Source of the DNA: Siphonodentalium dalli
Taxonomy: Eukaryota; Mollusca; Scaphopoda; Gadilida; Siphonodentaliidae
DNA: 64,000 bases
NCBI GenBank assembly: GCA_032622095.1
Contig: CP136064.1
Coordinates: 1,984,001 to 2,048,000 of the forward strand
Reading direction: 5' to 3'
A program made the position numbers and the translations under genes. Under the pieces are notes generated by a model. It was given only the letters and a program-made list of their open reading frames with translations. It did no database searches and was not told where the DNA came from. Positions 53,444 to 64,000 of this stretch are shown here, in pieces (position 1 is the stretch's first letter; each line of letters opens with the position of its first letter).

Positions 53444-55962
53444 ATGGTGGAGTACGGTTGGATATTTTCAATTTGGCGCATGTTTCTCCATACCGCGCCA
53501 TGTCAAATCTGGCCATATCCGAATCGGGTTGTCATTTACAATGACTGCAGAAAATAAATATCTTCATGTTGGAATGCAAATGTATGTTTAAAGGAACAGA
53601 TGTATCTCAACTTAAAGGGACATAAGTAACACAGTCACCAACTTTAAGGGGTGTCTGATATAGACTGGTTCCATGGTGGAGTACGGTTGGATATTTTCAA
53701 TTTGGCGCATGTTTCTCCATACCGCGCCATGTCAATTCTGGCCATATCCGAATCGGGTTGTCATTTACAATGACTACAGAAAATAAATATCTTCATGTTG
53801 GAATGCAAATGTATGTTTGAAGGAACAGATGTATCTCAACTTAAAGGGACATAAGTAACACAGTCACCAACTTTAAGGGGTGTCTGCTATAGACTGGTTC
53901 CATGGTGGAGTACGGTTGGATATTTTCAATTTGGCGCATGTTTCTCCATACCGCGCCATGTCAAATCTGGCCATATCCGAATCGGGTTGTCATTTACAAT
54001 GACTACAGAAAATAAATATCTTCATGTTGGAATGCAAATGTATGTTTAAAGGAACAGATGTATCTCAACTTAAAGGGACATAAATAACACAATCACCAAC
54101 TTTAAGGGGTATCTGCTATAGACTGGTTCCATGATGGAGTACTGTTGGATATTTTCAATTTGGCGCATGTTTTTCCATACCGCGCCATGTCAAATCTGGC
54201 CATATCCGAATCGAGTTGTCATTTACAATGACTACAGAAAATAGATATCTTCTTGTTGGAATGCAAAAGTATGTTTAAAGGAACAGATGTAACTCAACTT
54301 AAAGGGACATAAGTAACACAGTCACCAACTTTAAGGGGTATCTGATTTAGACTGGTTCCATGGTGGAGTACGGTTGGATATTTTCAATTTGGCGCATGTT
54401 TCTCCATACCGCGCCATGTCAAATCTGGCCATATCCGAATCGGGTTGTCATTTACAATGTCTACAGAAAACAAATATCTTCATGTTGGAATGCAAATGTA
54501 TGTTTAAAGGAACAGATGTATCTCAACTTAAAGGAACATAAGTAACACAGTCACCAACTTTAAGGGGTATCTGCTATAGACTGGTTCCATGGTGGAGTAC
54601 GGTTGGATATTTTCAATTTGGCGCATGTTTCTCCATACCGCGCCATGTCAAATCTGGCCATATCCGAATCCGGTTGTCATTTACAATGACTGCAGAAAAT
54701 ATATATCTTCATGTTGGAATGCAAATGTATGTTTAAAGGAACAGATGTATCTCAACTTAAAGGGACATAACTAACACAGCCACCAACTTTAAGGGGTATC
54801 TGCTATAGACTGGTTACATGGTGGAGTACGGTTGGATATTTTCAATTTTGCGCATGTTTCTCCATACCGCGCCATGTCAAATCTGGCCATATCCGAATCG
54901 GGTTGTCATTTACAATGACTGCAGAAAATAAATATCTTCATGTTGGAATGCAAAGGTATGTTTAAAGGAACAGATGTATCTCAACTTAAAGGGTCATAAG
55001 TAACACATTCACCAACTTTAAGGGGTATCTGCTATAGACTGGTTACATGGTGGAGTACGGTTGGATATTTTCAATTTTGCGCATGTTTCTCCATACCGCG
55101 CCATGTCAAATCTGGCCATAACCGAATCGGGTTGTCATTTACAATGACTGCAGAAAATAAATATCTTCATGTTGGAATGCAAAGGTATGTTTAAAGGAAC
55201 AGACGTATCTCAACTTAAAGGGACATAAGTAACACAGTCACCAACTTAAAGAGGTGTCTGATTTAGACTGGTTCCATGGTGGAGTACAGTTGGATATTTT
55301 CTATTTGGCGCATGTTTCTCCATACCGCGCCATGTCAATTCTGGCCATATCCGAATCGGGTTGTCATTTACAATGACTACAGAAAATAAATATCTTCATG
55401 TTGGAATGCAAATGTATGTTTAAAGGAACAGATGTATCTCAACTTAAAGGGACATAAGTAACACAGTCACCAACTTTAAGGGGTGTCTGCTATAGACTGG
55501 TTCCATGGTGGAGTACGGTTGGATATTTTCAATTTGGCGCATGTTTCCCCATACCGCGCCATGTCAAATCTGGCCATATCCGAATCGGGTTGTCATTTAC
55601 AATGACTACAGAAAATAAATATCTTCATGTTGGAATGCAAATGTATGTTTAAAGGAACAGATGTATCTCAACTTAAAGGGACATAAATAACACAATCACC
55701 AACTTTAAGGGGTATCTGCTATAGACTGGTTCCATGGTGGAGTACTGTTGGATATTTTCAATTTGGCGCATGTTTTTCCATACCGCGCCATGTCAAATCT
55801 GGCCATATCCGAATCGGGTTGTCATTTACAATGACTACAGAAAATAGATATCTTCTTGTTGGAATGCAAATGTATGTTTAAAGGAACAGATGTATCTCAA
55901 CTTAAAGGGACATAAGTAACACAGTCACCAACTTTAAGGGGTATCTGCTATAGACTGGTTCC
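53444..55962 (+). repeat. Segment B, 11-monomer tandem duplication copy 1 (2519 bp)
   Basis: TGCAG (53444), CAATTC with TTTGAAGG (53673), 53902, ATGATGG/CGAG (54131), K (54360), GHN with ATCCGG (54589), two TTTTGCGC/CAAAGG monomers (54818, 55047; the second with ATAACCG), CTATTT/CAATTC with GAGGTG before it (55276), CCCC type (55505) and TACTGTT (55734). Rare shared markers at +2519 are CACAGCCACC, GGGTCATAAG, ATAACCG and CAGACGTATC. Confidence 0.85.
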
Positions 55963-58481
55963 ATGGTGGAGTACGGTTGGATATTTTCAATTTGGCGCAT
56001 GTTTCTCCATACCGCGCCATGTCAAATCTGGCCATATCCGAATCGGGTTGTCATTTACAATGACTGCAGAAAATAAATATCTTCATGTTGGAATGCAAAT
56101 GTATGTTTAAAGGAACAGATGTATCTCAACTTAAAGGGACATAAGTAACACAGTCACCAACTTTAAGGGGTGTCTGATATAGACTGGTTCCATGGTGGAG
56201 TACGGTTGGATATTTTCAATTTGGCGCATGTTTCTCCATACCGCGCCATGTCAATTCTGGCCATATCCGAATCGGGTTGTCATTTACAATGACTACAGAA
56301 AATAAATATCTTCATGTTGGAATGCAAATGTATGTTTGAAGGAACAGATGTATCTCAACTTAAAGGGACATAAGTAACACAGTCACCAACTTTAAGGGGT
56401 GTCTGCTATAGACTGGTTCCATGGTGGAGTACGGTTGGATATTTTCAATTTGGCGCATGTTTCTCCATACCGCGCCATGTCAAATCTGGCCATATCCGAA
56501 TCGGGTTGTCATTTACAATGACTACAGAAAATAAATATCTTCATGTTGGAATGCAAATGTATGTTTAAAGGAACAGATGTATCTCAACTTAAAGGGACAT
56601 AAATAACACAATCACCAACTTTAAGGGGTATCTGCTATAGACTGGTTCCATGATGGAGTACTGTTGGATATTTTCAATTTGGCGCATGTTTTTCCATACC
56701 GCGCCATGTCAAATCTGGCCATATCCGAATCGAGTTGTCATTTACAATGACTACAGAAAATAGATATCTTCTTGTTGGAATGCAAAAGTATGTTTAAAGG
56801 AACAGATGTAACTCAACTTAAAGGGACATAAGTAACACAGTCACCAACTTTAAGGGGTATCTGATTTAGACTGGTTCCATGGTGGAGTACGGTTGGATAT
56901 TTTCAATTTGGCGCATGTTTCTCCATACCGCGCCATGTCAAATCTGGCCATATCCGAATCGGGTTGTCATTTACAATGTCTACAGAAAACAAATATCTTC
57001 ATGTTGGAATGCAAATGTATGTTTAAAGGAACAGATGTATCTCAACTTAAAGGAACATAAGTAACACAGTCACCAACTTTAAGGGGTATCTGCTATAGAC
57101 TGGTTCCATGGTGGAGTACGGTTGGATATTTTCAATTTGGCGCATGTTTCTCCATACCGCGCCATGTCAAATCTGGCCATATCCGAATCCGGTTGTCATT
57201 TACAATGACTGCAGAAAATATATATCTTCATGTTGGAATGCAAATGTATGTTTAAAGGAACAGATGTATCTCAACTTAAAGGGACATAACTAACACAGCC
57301 ACCAACTTTAAGGGGTATCTGCTATAGACTGGTTACATGGTGGAGTACGGTTGGATATTTTCAATTTTGCGCATGTTTCTCCATACCGCGCCATGTCAAA
57401 TCTGGCCATATCCGAATCGGGTTGTCATTTACAATGACTGCAGAAAATAAATATCTTCATGTTGGAATGCAAAGGTATGTTTAAAGGAACAGATGTATCT
57501 CAACTTAAAGGGTCATAAGTAACACATTCACCAACTTTAAGGGGTATCTGCTATAGACTGGTTACATGGTGGAGTACGGTTGGATATTTTCAATTTTGCG
57601 CATGTTTCTCCATACCGCGCCATGTCAAATCTGGCCATAACCGAATCGGGTTGTCATTTACAATGACTGCAGAAAATAAATATCTTCATGTTGGAATGCA
57701 AAGGTATGTTTAAAGGAACAGACGTATCTCAACTTAAAGGGACATAAGTAACACAGTCACCAACTTAAAGAGGTGTCTGATTTAGACTGGTTCCATGGTG
57801 GAGTACAGTTGGATATTTTCTATTTGGCGCATGTTTCTCCATACCGCGCCATGTCAATTCTGGCCATATCCGAATCGGGTTGTCATTTACAATGACTACA
57901 GAAAATAAATATCTTCATGTTGGAATGCAAATGTATGTTTAAAGGAACAGATGTATCTCAACTTAAAGGGACATAAGTAACACAGTCACCAACTTTAAGG
58001 GGTGTCTGCTATAGACTGGTTCCATGGTGGAGTACGGTTGGATATTTTCAATTTGGCGCATGTTTCCCCATACCGCGCCATGTCAAATCTGGCCATATCC
58101 GAATCGGGTTGTCATTTACAATGACTACAGAAAATAAATATCTTCATGTTGGAATGCAAATGTATGTTTAAAGGAACAGATGTATCTCAACTTAAAGGGA
58201 CATAAATAACACAATCACCAACTTTAAGGGGTATCTGCTATAGACTGGTTCCATGGTGGAGTACTGTTGGATATTTTCAATTTGGCGCATGTTTTTCCAT
58301 ACCGCGCCATGTCAAATCTGGCCATATCCGAATCGGGTTGTCATTTACAATGACTACAGAAAATAGATATCTTCTTGTTGGAATTCAAATGTATGTTTAA
58401 AGGAACAGATGTATCTCAACTTAAAGGGACATAAGTAACACAGTCACCAACTTTAAGGGGTATCTGATTTAGACTGGTTCC
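55963..58481 (+). repeat. Segment B', 11-monomer tandem duplication copy 2 (2519 bp)
   Basis: Abuts copy 1 and repeats all its rare markers: TTTGAAGG near 56336, ATGATGG near 56649, ATCCGG near 57187, ATAACCG near 57638, CAGACGTATC near 57719 and CAACTTAAAGAGG near 57762. A private change near 58381 makes GAATTC (an EcoRI site). The end of the last monomer switches to ATCTGATTT before the K at 58482. Confidence 0.85.
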
Positions 58482-61400
58482 ATGGTGGAGTACGGTTGGA
58501 TATTTTCAATTTGGCGCATGTTTCTCCATACCGCGCCATGTCAAATCTGGCCATATCCGAATCGGGTTGTCATTTACAATGTCTACAGAAAACAAATATC
58601 TTCATGTTGGAATGCAAATGTATGTTTAAAGGAACAGATGTATCTCAACTTAAAGGGACATAAGTAACACAGTCACCAACTTTAAGGGGTATCTGCTATA
58701 GACTGGTTCCATGGTGGAGTACGGTTGGATATTTTCAATTTGGCGCATGTTTCTCCATACCGCGCCATGTCAAATCTGGCCATATCCGAATCGGGTTGTC
58801 ATTTACAATGACTACAGAAAATAAAAATCTTCATGTTGGAATGCAAATGTATGTTTAAAGGAACAGATGTATCTCAACTTAAAGGGACATAAATAACACA
58901 ATCACCAACTTTAAGGGGTATCTGCTATAGACTGGTTCCATGGTGGAGTACTGTTGGATATTTTCAATTTGGCGCTTGTTTTTCCATACCGCGCCATGTC
59001 AAATCTGGCCATATCCGAATCGGGTTGTCATTTACAATGACTACAGAAAATAGATATCTTCTTGTTGGAATGCAATAGTATGTTTAAAGGAACAGATGTA
59101 ACTCAACTTAAAGGGACATAAGTAACACATTCACCAACTTTAAGGGGTATCTGATTTAGACTGGTTCCATGGTGGAGTACGGTTGGATATTTTCAATTTG
59201 GCGCATGTTTCTCCATACCGCGCCATGTCAAATCTGGCCATATCCGAATCGGGTTGTCATTTACAATGTCTACAGAAAACAAATATCTTCATGTTGGAAT
59301 GCAAATGTATGTTTAAAGGAACAGATGTATCTCAACTTAAAGGGACATAAGTAACACAGTCACCAACTTTAAGGGGTATCTGCTATAGACTGGTTCCATG
59401 GTGGAGTACAGTTGGATATTTTCAATTTGGCGCATGCTTCTCCATACCGCGCCATGTCAAATCTGGCCATATCCGAATCGGGTTGTCATTTACAATGACT
59501 GCAGAAAATATATATCTTCATGTTGGAATGCAAATGTATGTTTAAATAAACAGATGTATCTCAACTTAAAGGGACATAACTAACACAGTCACCAACTTTA
59601 AGGGGTATCTGCTATAGACTGGTTACATGGTGGAGTACGGTTGGATTTTTTCAATTTTGCGCATGTTTCTCCATACCGCGCCATGTCAAATCTGGCCATA
59701 TCCGAATCGGGTTGTCATTTACAATGACTGCAGAAAATAAATATCTTCATGTTGGAATGCAAATGTATGTTTAAAGGAACAGATGTATCTCAACTTAAAG
59801 GGACATAAGTAACACAGTCACCAACTTTAAGGGGTGTCTGATATAGACTGGTTCCATGGTGGAGTACGGTTGGATATTTTCAATTTGGCGCATGTTTCTC
59901 CATACCGCGCCATGTCAATTCTGGCCATATCCGAATCGGGTTGTCATTTACAATGACTACAGAAAATAAATATCTTCATGTTGGAATGCAAATGTATGTT
60001 TGAAGGAACAGATGTATCTCAACTTAAAGGGACATAAGTAACACAGTCACCAACTTTAAGGGGTGTCTGCTATAGACTGGTTCCATGGTGGAGTACGGTT
60101 GGATATTTTCAATTTGGCGCATGTTTCTCCATACCGCGCCATGTCAAATCTGGCCATATCCGAATCGGGTTGTCATTTACAATGACTACAGAAAATAAAT
60201 ATCTTCATGTTGGAATGCAAATGTATGTTTAAAGGAACAGATGTATCTCAACTTAAAGGGACATAAATAACACAATCACCAACTTTAAGGGGTATCTGCT
60301 ATAGACTGGTTCCATGATGGAGTACTGTTGGATATTTTCAATTTGGCGCATGTTTTTCCATACCGCGCCATGTCAAATCTGGCCATATCCGAATCGGGTT
60401 GTCATTTACAATGACTGCAGAAAATATATATCTTCATGTTGGAATGCAAATGTATGTTTAAATGAACAGATGTATCTCAACTTAAAGGGACATAACTAAC
60501 ACAGTCACCAACTTTAAGGGGTATCTGCTATAGACTGGTTACATGGTGGAGTACGGTTGGATATTTTCAATTTTGCGCATGTTTCTCCATACCGCGCCAT
60601 GTCAAATCTGGCCATATCCGAATCGGGTTGTCATTTACAATGACTGCAGAAAATAAATATCTTCATGTTGGAATGCAAAGGTATGTTTAAAGGAACAGAT
60701 GTATCTCAACTTAAAGGGACATAAGTAACACAGTCACCAACTTTAAGGGGTGTCTGATATAGACTGGTTCCATGGTGGAGTACGGTTGGATATTTTCAAT
60801 TTGGCGCATGTTTCTCCATACCGCGCCATGTCAAATCTGGCCATATCCGAATCGGGTTGTCATTTACAATGACTACAGAAAATAAATATCTTCATGTTGG
60901 AATGCAAATGTATGTTTAAAGGAACAGATGTATCTCAACTTAAAGGGACATAAATAACACAATCACCAACTTTAAGGGGTATCTGCTATAGACTGGTTCC
61001 ATGATGGAGTACTGTTGGATATTTTCAATTTGGCGCATGTTTTTCCATACCGCGCCATGTCAAATCTGGCCATATCCGAATCGGGTTGTCATTTACAATG
61101 ACTGCAGAAAATATATATCTTCATGTTGGAATGCAAATGTATGTTTAAATGAACAGATGTATCTCAACTTAAAGGGACATAACTAACACAGTCACCAACT
61201 TTAAGGGGTATCTGCTATAGACTGGTTACATGGTGGAGTACGGTTGGATTTTTTCAATTTTGCGCATGTTTCTCCATACCGCGCCATGTCAAATCTGGCC
61301 ATATCCGAATCGGGTTGTCATTTACAATGACTGCAGAAAATAAATATCTTCATGTTGGAATGCAAAGGTATGTTTAAAGGAACAGATGTATCTCAACTTA

Positions 61401-61687
61401 AAGGGACATAAGTAACACAGTCACCAACTTTAAGGGGTGTCTGATATAGACTGGTTCCATGGTGGAGTACGGTTGGATATTTTCAATTTGGCGCATGTTT
61501 CTCCATACCACGCCATGTCAATTCTGGCCATATCCGAATCGGGTTGTCATTTACAATGACTACAGAAAATAAATATCTTCATGTTGGAATGCAAATGTAT
61601 GTTTAAAGGAACAGATGTATCTCAACTTAAAGGGACATAAGTAACACAGTCACCAACTTTAAGGGGTATCTGCTATAGACTGGTTCC
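58253..61687 (+). repeat. Segment A', shortened copy of 49551-53443
   Basis: 58253-59855 repeats 49551-51153 at +8702 bp (38 monomers), and 59856-61687 repeats 51612-53443 at +8244 bp (36 monomers). Two monomers equivalent to 51154-51611 are missing at the 59855/59856 junction. Markers are AAAAATCT near 58823, TAAATAAAC near 59544, TTGGATTTTTTC at 59642 and 61245, and ATGATGG at 60314 and 61001. Its first monomer (58253-58481) is also the last monomer of segment B', so the two entries overlap there. Confidence 0.8.
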
Positions 61688-63730
61688 ATGGTGGAGTACG
61701 GTTGGATATTTTCAATTTGGCGCATGTTTCTCCATACCGCGCCATGTCAAATCTGGCCATATCCGAATCGGGTTGTCATTTACAATGACTGCAGAAAATA
61801 AATATCTTCATGTTGGAATGCAAATGTATGTTTAAAGGAACAGATGTATCTCAACTTAAAGGGACATAAGTAACACAGTCACCAACTTTAAGGGGTGTCT
61901 GATATAGACTGGTTCCATGGTGGAGTACGGTTGGATATTTTCAATTTGGCGCATGTTTCTCCATACCGCGCCATGTCAATTCTGGCCATATCCGAATCGG
62001 GTTGTCATTTACAATGACTACAGAAAATAAATATCTTCATGTTGGAATGCAAATGTATGTTTGAAGGAACAGATGTATCTCAACTTAAAGGGACATAAGT
62101 AACACAGTCACCAACTTTAAGGGGTGTCTGCTATAGACTGGTTCCATGGTGGAGTACGGTTGGATATTTTCAATTTGGCGCATGTTTCTCCATACCGCGC
62201 CATGTCAAATCTGGCCATATCCGAATCGGGTTGTCATTTACAATGACTACAGAAAATAAATATCTTCATGTTGGAATGCAAATGTATGTTTAAAGGAACA
62301 GATGTATCTCAACTTAAAGGGACATAAATAACACAATCACCAACTTTAAGGGGTATCTGCTATAGACTGGTTCCATGATGGAGTACTGTTGGATATTTTC
62401 AATTTGGCGCATGTTTTTCCATACCGCGCCATGTCAAATCTGGCCATATCCGAATCGAGTTGTCATTTACAATGACTACAGAAAATAGATATCTTCTTGT
62501 TGGAATGCAAAAGTATGTTTAAAGGAACAGATGTAACTCAACTTAAAGGGACATAAGTAACACAGTCACCAACTTTAAGGGGTATCTGATTTAGACTGGT
62601 TCCATGGTGGAGTACGGTTGGATATTTTCAATTTGGCGCATGTTTCTCCATACCGCGCCATGTCAAATCTGGCCATATCCGAATCGGGTTGTCATTTACA
62701 ATGTCTACAGAAAACAAATATCTTCATGTTGGAATGCAAATGTATGTTTAAAGGAACAGATGTATCTCAACTTAAAGGAACATAAGTAACACAGTCACCA
62801 ACTTTAAGGGGTATCTGCTATAGACTGGTTCCATGGTGGAGTACGGTTGGATATTTTCAATTTGGCGCATGTTTCTCCATACCGCGCCATGTCAAATCTG
62901 GCCATATCCGAATCCGGTTGTCATTTACAATGACTGCAGAAAATATATATCTTCATGTTGGAATGCAAATGTATGTTTAAAGGAACAGATGTATCTCAAC
63001 TTAAAGGGACATAACTAACACAGCCACCAACTTTAAGGGGTATCTGCTATAGACTGGTTACATGGTGGAGTACGGTTGGATATTTTCAATTTTGCGCATG
63101 TTTCTCCATACCGCGCCATGTCAAATCTGGCCATATCCGAATCGGGTTGTCATTTACAATGACTGCAGAAAATAAATATCTTCATGTTGGAATGCAAAGG
63201 TATGTTTAAAGGAACAGATGTATCTCAACTTAAAGGGTCATAAGTAACACATTCACCAACTTTAAGGGGTATCTGCTATAGACTGGTTACATGGTGGAGT
63301 ACGGTTGGATATTTTCAATTTTGCGCATGTTTCTCCATACCGCGCCATGTCAAATCTGGCCATAACCGAATCGGGTTGTCATTTACAATGACTGCAGAAA
63401 ATAAATATCTTCATGTTGGAATGCAAAGGTATGTTTAAAGGAACAGACGTATCTCAACTTAAAGGGACATAAGTAACACAGTCACCAACTTAAAGAGGTG
63501 TCTGATTTAGACTGGTTCCATGGTGGAGTACAGTTGGATATTTTCTATTTGGCGCATGTTTCTCCATACCGCGCCATGTCAATTCTGGCCATATCCGAAT
63601 CGGGTTGTCATTTACAATGACTACAGAAAATAAATATCTTCATGTTGGAATGCAAATGTATGTTTAAAGGAACAGATGTATCTCAACTTAAAGGGACATA
63701 AGTAACACAGTCACCAACTTTAAGGGGTGT
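61688..63730 (+). repeat. Segment B'', third copy of segment B (cut short)
   Basis: Repeats 53444 to about 55490 at +8244 bp, with TTTGAAGG, ATGATGG/CGAG, K at 62604, ATCCGG at 62833, ATAACCG near 63363 and CAGACGTATC near 63444. It diverges near 63728, where the next monomer is preceded by GTCTGATATAG rather than GTCTGCTATAG and has CAATTC with CCATATCAATTC. Confidence 0.8.
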
Positions 63731-63977
63731 CTGATATAGACTGGTTCCATGGTGGAGTACGGTTGTATATTTTCAATTTGGCGCATGTTTCTCCATACCG
63801 CGCCATATCAATTCTGGCCATATCCGAATCGGGTTGTCATTTACAATGACTACAGAAAATAAATATCTTCATGTTGGAATGCAAATGTATGTTTAAAGGA
63901 ACAGATGTATCTCAACTTAAAGGGACATAAGTAACACAGTCACCAACTTTAAGGGGTGTCTGCTATAGACTGGTTCC

Positions 63978-64000
63978 ATGGTGGAGTACGGTTGGATATT
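63978..64000 (+). repeat. Partial monomer at right window edge
   Basis: The last 23 bp are monomer positions 1-23, with the standard TACGGTT variant. The array is cut by the window edge, so its end and flanking sequence are not visible. Confidence 0.95.

Larger units (their letters stand above)
1..64000 (+). repeat. 229-bp satellite DNA, single continuous tandem array with higher-order structure
   Basis: Every stretch of the window is a copy of one 229-bp monomer, all in the same orientation. Landmarks recurring every 229 bp include CCATGGTGG, TTTGGCGCATG, CCGCGCCATG, CCGAATCGGG, TTTAAAGGAACAG and CAACTTTAAGGGG. Monomer starts (the ATG of CCATGG) run from 101 to 63978. That gives 279 full monomers with a net loss of 14 bp, all explained by small deletions in eight monomers. 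Copies differ mainly by scattered substitutions that recur in sets, which defines monomer subtypes and multi-monomer units. There is no transposon, gene, microsatellite or inversion break. Known of satellite families: such arrays are kept similar by unequal exchange and gene conversion, and HORs are typical of centromeric or heterochromatic blocks. The chromosomal location here is inference only. I do not recognise the family. Confidence 0.98.

Noticed and set aside
559..63018. Ninety-five open frames of 60-61 codons as a multicopy gene family
   Set aside because: The frame is closed in about two thirds of monomers by common stop variants, neighbouring copies cannot join because 229 is not divisible by 3, and no domain is recognisable. 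Repetition of one chance frame explains the number.
1..64000. CRISPR array
   Set aside because: The repeating unit is 229 bp with no alternation of constant short repeats and unique spacers; all of the unit is conserved.
1..64000. Bacterial or phage origin, operons, promoters or terminators
   Set aside because: No coding density, ribosome binding sites or gene-like frames longer than 61 codons exist, and the sequence is a pure tandem satellite.
1..64000. A hidden novel gene system within the array
   Set aside because: All bases are accounted for by 229-bp monomers and small deletions. The interest lies in repeat structure and evolution, not in encoded components.

Overview
The whole 64-kb window is one unbroken head-to-tail array of a 229-bp satellite DNA monomer. 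I found no protein-coding gene, RNA gene, transposon, CRISPR array or unique spacer. Using the ATG of the recurrent CCATGG as monomer position 1, there is a partial monomer at 1-100, then 279 complete monomers from 101 to 63977, then a 23-bp stub. 279 x 229 exceeds the observed length by 14 bp. Eight monomers carrying small deletions account for exactly those 14 bp, so no net insertion occurs anywhere. All monomers point the same way.

Organism: this is eukaryotic satellite DNA, with a higher-order repeat (HOR) hierarchy of the kind known from centromeric, pericentromeric, subtelomeric or sex-chromosome arrays. GC is about 40% (91 of 229 in the monomer at 788). I do not recognise the family. 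Strings such as AAAGGGACATAACT remind me of mollusc non-coding repeats, but this is a weak, untested recollection. Transitions at CpG sites hint at a methylated genome.

Monomer design: positions 12-83 hold all six CpGs, and positions 17-102 hold several dyad symmetries. Positions 84-229 have no CpG and carry three TTAA(A)GG-type direct sub-repeats.

Layout by diagnostic variants: a 7-monomer HOR (559-3253); a tandem 15-monomer duplication (5367-8799 and 8800-12232); mixed cassettes (12233-15209); a 9-monomer unit (15210-19097); a 6-monomer HOR (19327-23219); a return to the first cassette (23677-27111); 10-monomer HORs with a 2-monomer add-on (26654-34439) and a partial 5-monomer copy (34440-35584); long dispersed duplications (36272-51611); and an A-B-B'-A'-B'' segmental pattern (49551 to about 63730).

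Two cassette lineages alternate. One has single 'K-type' monomers (GTCTACAG...AACAAAT) followed by characteristic partners. The other has K-type monomers in pairs three monomers apart. A 61-codon frame is open in 95 of 279 monomers but closed by stops in the rest, so I treat it as a by-product of repetition rather than a gene. The window reads as a record of unequal crossing-over and gene conversion, not as a gene system.
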